NCBI GenBank assembly: GCA_035560005.1
Contig: DATMAN010000092.1
Coordinates: 1-64,000 of the forward strand
Reading direction: 5' to 3'
From: Burkholderiales bacterium
Lineage (GTDB): Bacteria; Pseudomonadota; Gammaproteobacteria; Burkholderiales; Eutrophovitaceae
Length of the DNA: 64,000 nt
Below the pieces are notes generated by a model. It saw only the letters and a program-made list of their open reading frames with translations. It was not told the origin of the DNA and made no database searches. Shown piece by piece: positions 44,212-53,111 of the stretch; position 1 is the first letter of the stretch, and every line of letters begins with the position of its first letter. The translations under genes and the position numbers were made by a program.

Positions 44212-45576
44212 ATGGCCGACACAATCAAGTATCTGCTGCCCGAAGAGCAGATCCCGAAACACTGGTACAACCTGATGGCGGACCTGCCTTCGCCGCCGCC
44301 ACCACCGCTGCACCCGGCGACTCTGAAGCCGATCGGTCCCGACGACCTGGCTCCGCTGTTCCCGATGTCGTTGATCCAGCAGGAAGTGGCCAGGGAACGC
44401 GAGATCCCGATTCCCGAGCCGGTGCGCGAAATCTACAAGCAGTGGCGCCCCAGCCCACTGTATCGCGCTCGCCGCCTGGAGAAGATGCTCGATACGCCAG
44501 CCAGGATCTACTACAAGTACGAGGGCGTGAGCCCAGCGGGCAGCCACAAGCCCAATACCGCGGTGGCGCAGGCGTTCTTCAACCGGGAAGCCGGTGTCAG
44601 AAAGATCACGACCGAGACCGGCGCCGGACAGTGGGGATCGTCGCTCGCCTTTGCCGGGGCACTGTTCGGCATCGAGATCCAGGTGTTCATGGTCAAGGTC
44701 TCCTATCAGCAAAAGCCGTATCGACGCGCGCTGATGGAGACTTACGGAGCGCGCTGCATCGCCAGTCCGTCCAGTGAGACCAACGTCGGCCGCGCGATTC
44801 TCGCCAAGACGCCCGACAACACCGGTTCGCTCGGCATCGCGATCTCCGAGGCAGTGGAAGTCGCCGCCACGCGGGAAGACACCAAGTATGCGTTGGGAAG
44901 CGTGCTCAACCACGTGCTGATGCACCAAACCGTCGTCGGGCAGGAAGCGATGAAACAGATGGAAATGGCCGGCGACTACCCGGACATCCTCATCGGCTGC
45001 ACCGGTGGAGGCTCGAACTTCGCGGGGATCGTGTTCCCGTTTCTCGGCGCGCAGCTGCGCGGGGGCCGCAAAGTCCGCATCATCGCCATCGAGCCGGCGG
45101 CCTGCCCCAGCCTGACCAAAGGCAAATATGCCTACGATTTCGGAGACACCGGCCACCTCACGCCGCTGGTGAAGATGCACACGCTGGGATCGACTTTCAT
45201 TCCCCCGGCGGTACACGCTGGCGGCTTGCGCTACCACGGGATGGCCCCCCTGGTGTCGCACATCAAACAGCTCGGTTTGATCGAAGCACGCGCCTACAAG
45301 CAGACCGAAGTGTTCGAGGCCGGCGTGCTGTTCGCGCGCGCGGAAGGCATCGTCCCTGCGCCCGAGGCGAATCATGCAATCAAGGGGGCGATCGACGAAG
45401 CGATCCAGTGCAAGCAGGAGGGCAAGGGTCGCACGATCCTGTTCAACTTGTGCGGCCATGGGCACTTCGACATGCAGGCCTACATGGACTACTTCTCCGG
45501 CAAGCTCGGCGACCAGCACTACGACGAGCGGGAAGTCGCGCTGGCGCTGGCGGGGCTGCCCGCGGTGCCCGCCTAG
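44212..45576 (+). CDS. trpB: Tryptophan synthase beta chain-like PLP enzyme, TrpB2 type
   Basis: A 454-residue PLP-dependent TrpB2-class protein. The PLP Lys is in [11 protein letters not shown] near residue 112, followed by [13 protein letters not shown], the phosphate-binding [10 protein letters not shown] and the late HAIKGA with CGHGHFD. Length and the extended N-terminus distinguish it from about 400-residue TrpB1. No trpA is nearby, and TrpB2 enzymes usually work without TrpA, possibly salvaging indole. The ATG at 44212 has a GGGAGG ribosome binding site. Confidence 0.9.
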   Translation: MADTIKYLLPEEQIPKHWYNLMADLPSPPPPPLHPATLKPIGPDDLAPLFPMSLIQQEVAREREIPIPEPVREIYKQWRPSPLYRARRLEKMLDTPARIYYKYEGVSPAGSHKPNTAVAQAFFNREAGVRKITTETGAGQWGSSLAFAGALFGIEIQVFMVKVSYQQKPYRRALMETYGARCIASPSSETNVGRAILAKTPDNTGSLGIAISEAVEVAATREDTKYALGSVLNHVLMHQTVVGQEAMKQMEMAGDYPDILIGCTGGGSNFAGIVFPFLGAQLRGGRKVRIIAIEPAACPSLTKGKYAYDFGDTGHLTPLVKMHTLGSTFIPPAVHAGGLRYHGMAPLVSHIKQLGLIEARAYKQTEVFEAGVLFARAEGIVPAPEANHAIKGAIDEAIQCKQEGKGRTILFNLCGHGHFDMQAYMDYFSGKLGDQHYDEREVALALAGLPAVPA

Positions 45577-45596
45577 ACAGCGTTTCGCGCGACCGC

Positions 45597-45622
45597 AGCG
45601 GCCGCCGAGCGCGGCGGCCGCT
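45597..45622. terminator. GC-rich hairpin after trpB (terminator-like)
   Basis: AGCGGCCGCCG-AGCG-CGGCGGCCGCT is a perfect 11-bp stem 21 bp beyond the trpB stop. No T-run follows, so termination may be inefficient or the structure may protect the 3-prime end. Confidence 0.55.
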
Positions 45623-45822
45623 GCCGTGCTGTCGAATCCACCCCACACCCCGTTAGAGCACGACGCCGTGGGCGCATTTCACGGCGCCCGCTACCTTGCA
45701 GCGTCATTTGACGCTCGAGGAGCATCCTTGACAGCCTTGGTCACAGCCAATCAAGACTCTGTTTATAAAACTCTTTTTCTCGACCGCCGAGACATTTCAC
45801 ACGACCGCTCAGGGCCTGGCAC

Positions 45823-45837
45823 TGGCACAGCACTTGC
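45823..45837 (+). promoter_or_regulatory. Sigma-54 promoter of the pilin gene
   Basis: TGGCAC-AGCAC-TTGC matches the -24/-12 consensus with exact spacing and is immediately preceded by another TGGCAC. The predicted transcript starts near 45849, about 50 bp before the ATG. Pilin genes in Pseudomonas are driven by sigma-54 with PilR, which fits. No other promoter in the 325-bp gap (45577-45901) is convincing. Confidence 0.8.
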
Positions 45838-45901
45838 CGAAAGCCCTTCAAGCGTCCGGCAGACTCCCCTGCCGTGAAAGCCATCGCGAGAGGAAATTCA
45901 A

Positions 45902-46423
45902 ATGAACCGCCTGCATCAAGGCTTCACGTTGATCGAGCTGATGATCGTCGTGGCGATCATCGGCCTGCTGGCTGCGGTCGCCTTGCCCGCGTACCAGAAC
46001 TACGCCGCGCGCGCGAAGGTCTCCGAAGTGCTCTTTGCAGCCAGCCAGTGCCGCGCCACGATCTCTGAAAACGTTCAGGTCGCGGATATTCTCCCGGCCG
46101 CCGGCCAATGGGGCTGCGAGTCGAAAGTCAGTGACCCCGTGTTCTCGCAGTACGTCACTTCGATCCAGACCAGCGCGGAAGGCGCAGTGCGTGTGGTCCT
46201 GCGCAACATCAATTCGGACCTGAACGGACAGGCGATCGTCATGCGCCCGTGGCCCGATGTCGCTCGTTCCGCGGCCGTACAGCCCGGCGACTACGTGGCG
46301 CTGTGGGACTGCGGCCCCGACCCCAGCAACTCGATCGACATCTCCACCAGCGTGCCTTCGACCTGCCGCGCCACGCCGGCGCAGATCGGCGCACTCACGG
46401 CATTCGCCGAAAGCCCGAGCTGA
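45902..46423 (+). CDS. pilA: Type IV major pilin-like protein
   Basis: A 173-residue type IVa pilin. The leader MNRLHQG is cleaved before [22 protein letters not shown], with the conserved Glu at mature position 5. The prepilin peptidase PilD would cleave and N-methylate it. Two Cys pairs are present (SQCR and WGCE; WDCG and STCR), and the C-terminal pair could form the D-loop disulfide. It stands alone, not in a pil biogenesis cluster, and has its own sigma-54 promoter and terminator. Confidence 0.9.
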   Translation: MNRLHQGFTLIELMIVVAIIGLLAAVALPAYQNYAARAKVSEVLFAASQCRATISENVQVADILPAAGQWGCESKVSDPVFSQYVTSIQTSAEGAVRVVLRNINSDLNGQAIVMRPWPDVARSAAVQPGDYVALWDCGPDPSNSIDISTSVPSTCRATPAQIGALTAFAESPS

Positions 46424-46460
46424 CGCCAGCCGTCAGTCTTCCGAAGTTGCCGACAAATTG

Positions 46461-46490
46461 CGGCCGCCGCGACCGGGCGGCCGTTTTGTT
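46461..46490 (+). terminator. Rho-independent terminator after pilA
   Basis: CGGCCGCC-GCGACCG-GGCGGCCG forms an 8-bp GC stem followed by TTTTGTTTT, 38 bp beyond the pilin stop codon. Confidence 0.85.
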
Positions 46491-46627
46491 TTCCCTTGCT
46501 GCCCGCCAAGTCCTGCATCGAATCCGCGCAAACGCCTTCGCGACTGCCCGCGCGTCGCCCGCTGCGGCGCTTGGAAGACCCGCGGCAATGCTCGGCTACC
46601 ACTACGGAACATCGGCGGCCGCGCGGT

Positions 46628-47566
46628 TCAAGACACAAACGCGGAGAGCACGGCGGACCAGGCGCGGCCCAGGTTCAGCCGGTTGTAGCCTCCGCCGCCG
46701 AAAGCCATGATGCGGCCGCGAGCGTACTTCTCCGCCAGCGAACGCAGCCTGCGTGCGGAATGCGCATGCGCCGCGGGCGTGTATTCGAGGTTGGCCAGCG
46801 GATCGCCCTTCAGGCCGTCGGCACCGCACTGAAACAGGATGAACTCCGGGCGGAATCTCTCGAGATGCGCTTCGACTTTCTCCCACGCCTGCAGGAATTC
46901 CTGATCACCGGAATAGGGATCGAGCGGAAGGTTGAGCTTGGTCCCCTGCGCCCTGCCTCTGCCGGTTTCGTGTGCGTGCCCGGCCCCCGGATACAGCGTA
47001 CGGCCGTCCTGATGGATGTCCGCAAATATCAGATCGGCATCTTGCTCGAAGGCGTAGTACACGCCGTCCCCGAAGTGCACGTCGATGTCCACATAGCCGA
47101 TGCGCGCGACGCCGTACTGGCGTCGCAGCGTCTCGATGACCACGCCCAGATCGTTGAAGACGCAGAATCCCGCGGCATGGTCACGCCCCGCGTGGTGCAG
47201 CCCTCCGATGGGTTGCAAAGTGCGCTGGCATGCTCCCGACATGACGGCCTGCACGCCTTCCAGCGCCGCGCCCACCACGTAGGCCGAGATTTCGTACATT
47301 CCCGGGAACACTGGCGTGTCGCCCTGGTCAAGGAGGTCCAGCCCCTTGCTCTCGGCATTGGCTACGAGGTCGACGTAATCCCGGGTATGGAACCGCTCGA
47401 TCTCCTCGCGGCCGGCGACGCGCCCGCCGCGCACATGGACCTTTTCCAGGAGTCCCTGTAATCGGGCCTCGCGCAGAAAGGCGCCTTGGCGGTCGATTCC
47501 CAGCGGATGGCCCTCCGGGAATCCGTACCTGCCCAGCGCCTCGTCGACATAGAGGCAAGGACTCAT
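46628..47566 (-). CDS. Histone deacetylase-family (AcuC/HdaH-like) deacetylase
   Basis: A 312-residue HDAC-fold protein, expected to be a zinc-dependent deacetylase of acetylated protein or polyamine. It has LHHAGRDHAAGFCVFND with the catalytic His pair, DIDVHFGDG with the zinc-binding Asp and His, the second zinc Asp in GADGLKGDPLANL, and the late GGGGYN with the catalytic glycine loop. The ATG at 47566 starts directly in the fold (CLYVDEALGRYGFPEGHP); a longer in-frame reading upstream lacks family character. Confidence 0.85.
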   Translation of the reverse strand: MSPCLYVDEALGRYGFPEGHPLGIDRQGAFLREARLQGLLEKVHVRGGRVAGREEIERFHTRDYVDLVANAESKGLDLLDQGDTPVFPGMYEISAYVVGAALEGVQAVMSGACQRTLQPIGGLHHAGRDHAAGFCVFNDLGVVIETLRRQYGVARIGYVDIDVHFGDGVYYAFEQDADLIFADIHQDGRTLYPGAGHAHETGRGRAQGTKLNLPLDPYSGDQEFLQAWEKVEAHLERFRPEFILFQCGADGLKGDPLANLEYTPAAHAHSARRLRSLAEKYARGRIMAFGGGGYNRLNLGRAWSAVLSAFVS

Positions 47567-47660
47567 CGCCCGGCGCGCCCCCTGCACAGGCACGGCCAGC
47601 CACAGCGCGGCTGCGCCAGCACATCGCAGAGCCGACCGGCGTGACGCCTCGACATCGGTT

Positions 47661-47963
47661 TCAAATCTGCGCACCGCAGTTCCAGCACAGCTGGAAGGTC
47701 GACGGACTCGATTCTCCGCACGCGCCACAGACCACTTGCCTGCGGGTGTCGGCATGCTCCAGGGAGCGGATCACCTTCCGCGCACGTTCGGCATCGCGTT
47801 CTTCGACCACCCATACCTCCGGCCAGGCGTGCATGAACGGAATCTCCCCCAGCCCGCCCTGCGCGTTCTCGTTGAACACCCGTGCCTCGATGCCTTCCTG
47901 GGCGAGCAGTGCAGCGATCAGGTGGGCGTCAGGCAGCGTGGGCGCCGAATAGACTTTGACCAT
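47661..47963 (-). CDS. DUF2007 protein with C-terminal zinc ribbon
   Basis: A 100-residue protein. The N-terminal DUF2007 domain (VYSAPTLPDAHLIAALLAQEGIEARVFN) resembles a GlnB-like signalling fold. The C-terminal CGACGESSPSTFQLCWNCG has two CxxC pairs for a zinc ribbon. The function is unknown; the family is labelled putative signal-transducing. It is 94 bp upstream of the deacetylase and co-directional. Confidence 0.82.
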   Translation of the reverse strand: MVKVYSAPTLPDAHLIAALLAQEGIEARVFNENAQGGLGEIPFMHAWPEVWVVEERDAERARKVIRSLEHADTRRQVVCGACGESSPSTFQLCWNCGAQI

Positions 47964-48092
47964 CCGGGTAGCTTACTTCAGACGGGGATGATACGAACGC
48001 GGCGTAGCGGCTCCGTGATGACTTCAAACCGCAGTTCATGCGGCCCGAAGACCAGTCGCCGCCTCCTCCGCGGTGAACGCCGGGGACACCGC

Positions 48093-49184
48093 TCAGAAAA
48101 GGTCCAACTGGCCGTCCAGCCGCGGTGGCTTGAACTGCGAGCAATCCAGTAGCCGCCGGCTGCGATTGAGCCCCAAGCGCTTGCAAGCTTTCTGAAAGCG
48201 CAGGCGCAACAACTCGGCAAACTCGCCGCTTCCGCGCATGCGCGAGCCGAATTCCGGATCGTTTTCTCGTCCGTTGCGCATTGCCCGCACCCGGCTCATG
48301 ACGTGCGCCGCCTTGAGCGGGAAATGCCGCTTCAGCCAGTCCTTGAAGAGATCTCTTACCTCGAAGGGCAACCTCAGCAGGATGTAGCCGGCTTGAGTCG
48401 CGCCGGCATCTTGAGCCGCTTGCAGAATACGTTCCAGCTCGGAGTCGGTGAGAAAAGGGATCACCGGCGCCACCATCACGCCGACCGGCACTGCGGCCCG
48501 GCTCAGGTTACGGATCGCCTCGATCCGGCGCGCGGGCGCCGACGCACGGGGCTCCATTCTTCGGGCAATCTCGTGATCGAGGGTCGTGACCGACACGAAA
48601 ACCGCGGCGAGGCCCTTTCGCGCCATTGGCGCGAGCAAGTCCAGATCGCGCTCGACCAGGGCGTTCTTGGTCACGATACTGACCGGCTGGTTGCATTCGT
48701 TCGCCACTTGCAGAATCGCGCGCGTGATGTTCCAGTCGCGCTCCGCCGGCTGGTAGGGATCGGTGTTGGCGCCGATCGATATGGTCTCGCAACGATAGCC
48801 GGGACGCGCGAGCTCCACCCGCAGCAGCTCCGCGGCATTGACCTTTGCGAAAATCCGCGTTTCAAAGTCCAGCCCCGGCGAAAGATTCAGATAGGCGTGC
48901 GTCGGCCGGGCATAGCAATAGATGCAGCCGTGCTCGCAGCCCCGATAGGGGTTGATCGAGTAAGTGAAAGGAATGTCGGGCGAGTCATTTCTGGAGAGGA
49001 TGCTGCTCGCCCGTTCCGCGGTGACGATGGTTCTGGGCCGTCCCCGCTGTTCCGTGTCCGGGACGCCCCACCCGTCGTCGACCGCCTCGCGCACCCCGCG
49101 CTCGAAGCGGCCCTCGGGGTTCAGAGCGGCGCCTCTGCCCTTGTGCAGGTCGCCGTAGTCGCCTGTGACGGTCTTGAGCGGCAT
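48093..49184 (-). CDS. PA0069-family radical SAM protein
   Basis: A 363-residue radical SAM protein of the PA0069/SplB-like group. The cluster motif is CEHGCIYCYAR near residue 83, followed by the barrel segments ISIGANTDPYQPAE and SIVTKNALVERD. The final residues (LDGQLDLF) are typical of the family. The reaction is unknown; resemblance to spore photoproduct lyase gave some members that label, but the function is unproven. The 129-bp gap to the DUF2007 gene shows nothing I can assign. Confidence 0.9.
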   Translation of the reverse strand: MPLKTVTGDYGDLHKGRGAALNPEGRFERGVREAVDDGWGVPDTEQRGRPRTIVTAERASSILSRNDSPDIPFTYSINPYRGCEHGCIYCYARPTHAYLNLSPGLDFETRIFAKVNAAELLRVELARPGYRCETISIGANTDPYQPAERDWNITRAILQVANECNQPVSIVTKNALVERDLDLLAPMARKGLAAVFVSVTTLDHEIARRMEPRASAPARRIEAIRNLSRAAVPVGVMVAPVIPFLTDSELERILQAAQDAGATQAGYILLRLPFEVRDLFKDWLKRHFPLKAAHVMSRVRAMRNGRENDPEFGSRMRGSGEFAELLRLRFQKACKRLGLNRSRRLLDCSQFKPPRLDGQLDLF

Positions 49185-49312
49185 ACTGGGTATTTAACCA
49201 GTAAGCCGCAGGAAAGAAAAGCGCCGGCGCGAGCGTGCCCAATCCCTGCTGCCAGGCGAGCCATGGATGCGCTCCCGGCAAAGTGCCTCGTGTGGCGCTT
49301 CGAACGTTGCGC

Positions 49313-50161
49313 CTACTCCAGGTCCATCATGCGCAGCGCGGCCTTGAACAACTCGGATTGCGGGTCCGCCAGTCGGTCCAGGATGCTGAAATGATGGTCG
49401 CTCGGGCAGGGGATGTCCGCGCCGATCACTTTGCGCCACGACTGCGCGATGATGCGATGCTGGTCCTTGAACCCACCGATCTCCTGCCCTCCGACCGAGA
49501 TGTAGAGAGGAGCATTGGTCGGCGGCGTCATCAACGCAGGACTCAGCTTCACGGCGGACTCTTCCGTCAATCTCAGATCGACGTTGAGGAACGGCACCTT
49601 CGTGAGCGGGCGCAGATCGTAGAGCCCGCTGACCGACAGCCCACCCTGAAACACCTTCTGCGGCAGACCCGGCGCTGCCAGTTTCCACAGGCAGGCGAGC
49701 GCCATCGCCGTCAGGTGTCCGCCGGCCGAATGCCCGGCGACGAACATGCGCTTGCGCGGCGCCTCGAAGTCGGCCGCGTTCTTGTACAAGAAGCTGCCCG
49801 CTGCGATCGTCTGCTTGACGATGTGCTCTATCGTCACGTTGGGACACAACGAGTAGTTGATCGCCGCGACCGTCACGCCCGCATTGACAAAGGGCACCGC
49901 GACGAAGGAATGGTCCTTCTTGTCCAGCGAGCGCCAGTAGCCGCCGTGAATGAACATCAGGATCGCCCTGGACTCGCCCTTCGGCAGAAAGACATCCATC
50001 GTCTCCATGATGTCGTCGCCGTACGGAACGTCGATTTCGCAGTTCAGCAAGCGGCGCGCCTCGGCGGATTTCTCGGCCCAGCGATCGAAGTAGCTCTGGA
50101 AGTCGGGGACCGCGGCGCGGTTGTTGTAGAGCGATTCCAGATAGGCGGTGTCGTTGTCCAT
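49313..50161 (-). CDS. Alpha/beta hydrolase (kynurenine formamidase/esterase-like)
   Basis: A 282-residue alpha/beta hydrolase. The oxyanion motif HGGYW near residue 72, the nucleophile GHSAGGH, a late Asp (VGGQE region) and HHFSILD match the esterase group that includes arylformamidases. The ATG at 50161 (MDNDTAYLESLYNNRAAVPD) fits relatives; a longer reading adds 46 unlikely residues. The substrate is unknown. It is divergent from the outer-membrane protein gene with 268 bp between. Confidence 0.85.
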   Translation of the reverse strand: MDNDTAYLESLYNNRAAVPDFQSYFDRWAEKSAEARRLLNCEIDVPYGDDIMETMDVFLPKGESRAILMFIHGGYWRSLDKKDHSFVAVPFVNAGVTVAAINYSLCPNVTIEHIVKQTIAAGSFLYKNAADFEAPRKRMFVAGHSAGGHLTAMALACLWKLAAPGLPQKVFQGGLSVSGLYDLRPLTKVPFLNVDLRLTEESAVKLSPALMTPPTNAPLYISVGGQEIGGFKDQHRIIAQSWRKVIGADIPCPSDHHFSILDRLADPQSELFKAALRMMDLE

Positions 50162-50429
50162 GTTCCGGTTTCCGGCCTTGTTATGCAGACGGGATGCCAC
50201 CGAAGGTCCAATCATGCAACATTCGCGGGGTGCGGCGAAAGCCCTTTGCGCGCTTCGCTCGCCCGATTTCTGGTAGCCTTCGCAACTTCCGCAAAACAAA
50301 AGAGTTTTCGGATCTTTCCGGCCATGGCCGCGTTGCGTCGGCGCTGCGCCTGCGTCGTGGACAAGCCGGCCGAGCGCGGCCCTGGGCCACCGACTGCTTC
50401 ATCTCAACTTCTTCTGCGGGAGCAACACC

Positions 50430-51065
50430 ATGCGCTTCCTCTCCTCATTCACTCGACACGGCGTCGGGCTTCTGGCGCTGATTCTTGCGGCATTGCCGGC
50501 CTGTGTTCTGGCTCAGCCAGGGGAGTCCCGTGCCGCACGCTGGTACATCGGGGGCGGGCTCGGCGGCTTCTCCGAGGAAGACAACGCCCAGATCAGCGGC
50601 CAGGACGCCGAATACGCCAGCTTCTTTTCCGGGGGCTATCGGGTCGCTCCCAACGTGGCCGTCGAAGCGACGGCCATGCACTGGGCACAGGATTTCGCCA
50701 CGCCGTCCTCGATTTCGGGTTCACTGCCGGGAGCGCAGGCGCGCACGGATCTGCAGACCTTCGGCGTGGGCGGGCTCGTCAAGTTCATCCTGCCGCTCGA
50801 CAGCGTGGACGTGTTCGCCGGCGCCGGGGTGGGTCTCTACACCACGAATCTGAGAGTGGAGGGCGGTACGGCGGAAATCGACGAGAACGACACCGATCTG
50901 GGCCTGCAGGCCGTAGTGGGTGCAGACGTGTTCGTCACGCGGCGCATCTCGGTTGGCCTGGAGTACCGCTGGCTCAAGCTCGATGCCAACTTCGAGCCGC
51001 TCATCGCGAACGATCTGGATGTCGGCGGTCAGTTCTTCTTCGGCACGGTGCGCGGCTACTTCTGA
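50430..51065 (+). CDS. Outer-membrane beta-barrel protein (porin-like)
   Basis: A 211-residue protein with a signal peptide (cleavage near VLA-QP, about residue 29) and alternating amphipathic strands ending in Phe (GTVRGYF), as expected for an eight-stranded OmpA/OmpW-like barrel inserted by BAM. The repeated YIGGGLGGF, VGGLVKF, GAGVGLY and GADVFVTRR strands are barrel-like. No periplasmic domain is present. Function unknown. Confidence 0.82.
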   Translation: MRFLSSFTRHGVGLLALILAALPACVLAQPGESRAARWYIGGGLGGFSEEDNAQISGQDAEYASFFSGGYRVAPNVAVEATAMHWAQDFATPSSISGSLPGAQARTDLQTFGVGGLVKFILPLDSVDVFAGAGVGLYTTNLRVEGGTAEIDENDTDLGLQAVVGADVFVTRRISVGLEYRWLKLDANFEPLIANDLDVGGQFFFGTVRGYF

Positions 51066-51135
51066 GCCGAGATCCGCCTTTCCTCGGTTGCCGATAGCCG
51101 GCCCATCCACTGTCTACCAGGAGCTTGCCGAAACG

Positions 51136-52104
51136 ATGTTCAAGAAATTCAAGATCGATGGTCGCAATTTCGACGGTCCGGTCCTGGTGACCGGCGCAGG
51201 CGGATGCATCGGCAGCTGGACGCTCGCGCTGCTCACCGACGCCGGCGTGCCCGTGATTGCCTTCGATCTCACCGACGACAAGCACCGGCCCAGGCTGCTG
51301 ATGGCGGAATCCGAGCTCGCGCTGGTGCAGTGGCGGACCGGCGACATCAGCGATCCGGCCGCGGTGATGAACGCCGTCGAGGCGAGCGGCGCAACCGCGA
51401 TCATCCATCTCGCCGCGCTGCAGGTTCCGTTCTGCAAGGCCGACCCGGTCGCCGGGGCTCGCGTCAACGTCGTCGGAACGGTCAATGTCTTCGAGGCGGC
51501 CCGCAAGCGCTCGATCAGGCGCCTCGCCTACGCCAGCTCGATCGCCGCCCACGGCGTGTTCGACACGCACACGATGCCCACGCTCTATGGGGCCTACAAG
51601 CACTGCAACGAGCAGACGGCGCGCGTCTACATGCAGGATTGGCGGGTGCCCAGCGTGGGGCTGCGCCCGGGCGTGGTGTACGGCGTCGGGCGCGATCAGG
51701 GCATGTCATCCAAGACCACGGTCGCGATCCTGGCGGCTGCCGCCCGAAAAGCCTATGCCATTCCTTTTACCGGTCCGGTGTCGTGGCTGCACGCCGGCGA
51801 GGTCGCCAGTGCCTTCATCAAGGCCGTCTCCAGACCGCGAAGCGAAGCCGTCGTGTTCGACATCAATGGAGTGGCCTCGACTGTGGAGAAATCGTTGGAG
51901 ATCCTCAAGCGGGTGGCGCCCGACAACCAGGTCACCGCGACCGGCGGCCCGCTGCCTTTTCCGATGAACCTTTCGGATACCCCGCTGCGCAACTATCTCG
52001 GCGACTACGGTCAGATACCGCTGGAAGAGGGTATCGCCGAAACTTACAAGATGTTCTGCGCGCTGCTGGAAAAAGGCCTGCTGAACGCAGCGGACGTCGC
52101 GTAA
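51136..52104 (+). CDS. NAD-dependent epimerase/dehydratase
   Basis: A 322-residue extended SDR. The Rossmann motif is TGAGGCIGS near residue 20, and the catalytic region is ASSIAAHG followed by YGAYKHCNEQ (Tyr-x3-Lys). It should act on a nucleotide sugar or a related hydroxy/keto compound. No sugar biosynthesis genes are adjacent, so specificity is open. The ATG at 51136 starts with a short charged lead and then the Rossmann strand. Confidence 0.85.
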   Translation: MFKKFKIDGRNFDGPVLVTGAGGCIGSWTLALLTDAGVPVIAFDLTDDKHRPRLLMAESELALVQWRTGDISDPAAVMNAVEASGATAIIHLAALQVPFCKADPVAGARVNVVGTVNVFEAARKRSIRRLAYASSIAAHGVFDTHTMPTLYGAYKHCNEQTARVYMQDWRVPSVGLRPGVVYGVGRDQGMSSKTTVAILAAAARKAYAIPFTGPVSWLHAGEVASAFIKAVSRPRSEAVVFDINGVASTVEKSLEILKRVAPDNQVTATGGPLPFPMNLSDTPLRNYLGDYGQIPLEEGIAETYKMFCALLEKGLLNAADVA

Positions 52105-52189
52105 GCCTATTGTTTTGGTCTGCGTTCGCCGACGATCGGACGTCGCATCGGCCTGGCCTGCGGAAGGAACGGCGCTGCCGAGCGCGCGG

Positions 52190-52474
52190 TCAGTCGCGCG
52201 GCTGCTTGCGCCGTTCCGCGACCGGATGCGCTTGGAGATAGTTCCTGCACACCAGTTTGAGGGCGAGCGCGCGCGTGCGATCCCCCTTCGCCTCGGCTTC
52301 CCGGATGTCGTCGACGATGATCGCCCGCAGGCGCATTTCCCCGTCCGGGGACTGAATTAGATAGTTGCCCATCTCCGCCGCAGCGATCTCCGGAATGTGC
52401 TCGTGCTGCGCGATCGCCAGAATCTCCGCTTCACTCAGTTCCGACAGCGCAATGCAGTCCTCGATCGACAGCAT
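52190..52474 (-). CDS. Conserved hypothetical protein, 94 residues
   Basis: A small acidic helical protein. It starts MLSIEDCIALSELSEAEI, has IAQHEHIPEIAAAEMGNYL in the middle, and ends with a basic tail (ERRKQPRD). I recognise it as the type of hypothetical protein common in betaproteobacteria but cannot name a function. There is no signal peptide or membrane segment. It is divergent from the TlpA-like gene, with 79 bp between that contain three GATAC repeats. Confidence 0.65.
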   Translation of the reverse strand: MLSIEDCIALSELSEAEILAIAQHEHIPEIAAAEMGNYLIQSPDGEMRLRAIIVDDIREAEAKGDRTRALALKLVCRNYLQAHPVAERRKQPRD

Positions 52475-52553
52475 GGTCCGCTCCTTGAATCTGCCTGTTT
52501 CGCGATACGATACAGCGCACGATACGGACGGAATTGACCTGGATTAAGCAACG

Positions 52554-53045
52554 ATGCGGCTGCGTCTGCTGGGCCTTCTTCTGATCTGCCTGCCCGGCGT
52601 GCCTTTGCACGCCGCGCCCGAGATCGGCACTCCCGCCCCGGCGCTGCGAGGCACCCTGTTCTCCGGCGAGGAATTCGACCTTGCAAGAATGCGTGGGCAG
52701 GTCGTGCTCGTCAATTTCTTTTCCAGTTATTGCAAGCACTGCGCCTACGAGATCGGCAACGTGGAGACCTTTCTCGAGCAGAATCGCGACCGGGGTTTCG
52801 TCGTCCTCGTCATCGGCGTGGACCGGCCGGAGGACCGCGGGCGGGTGGAAAGGATGGTCGGGCTCTACAATCTCAAAGGCATCATGGTGCAGGACCTCGC
52901 CGAGAACGGCTTCGGCACCGGCTATCGGACGCCGACCGCCTTCGTGGTCGACCGCAAGGGTGTCCTGCGCTCCATGCAATGGGGCGGAAAGACCCCGCTC
53001 TATTTCCGGGAAACGGTGCTTCCCCTGCTCGCGGAGCCGCACTAG
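52554..53045 (+). CDS. TlpA-like periplasmic thioredoxin
   Basis: A 163-residue TlpA/ResA-family thiol-disulfide protein. The signal peptide ends near LHAAP (about residue 21). The redox motif is CKHC in FSSYCKHCAYEIGN, and the cis-Pro is in RTPTAFVVD. It probably reduces or isomerises disulfides in the periplasm, for example in cytochrome c maturation. The Lys-His dipeptide between the Cys residues differs from the usual PP or EP of TlpA/ResA. Confidence 0.87.
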   Translation: MRLRLLGLLLICLPGVPLHAAPEIGTPAPALRGTLFSGEEFDLARMRGQVVLVNFFSSYCKHCAYEIGNVETFLEQNRDRGFVVLVIGVDRPEDRGRVERMVGLYNLKGIMVQDLAENGFGTGYRTPTAFVVDRKGVLRSMQWGGKTPLYFRETVLPLLAEPH

Positions 53046-53111
53046 CGACCGCGGCGGATGGCCCGCGTACCGGTCCGTTACCAAATACTTGGCCGGTTGA
53101 CCGGGGGCTGG

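Noticed and set aside
45728-45769. TTGACA and TATAAA upstream of pilA as a sigma-70 promoter
   Set aside because: The spacing between the two strings is 30 bp, too long for a promoter. The sigma-54 element nearer the gene is much better.
47978-48092. Short frame ending VFGPHELRFEVITEPLRRVRIIPV between the DUF2007 and radical SAM genes
   Set aside because: It looks protein-like, but the upstream part is antisense-like, there is no start signal, and I cannot link it to a family.
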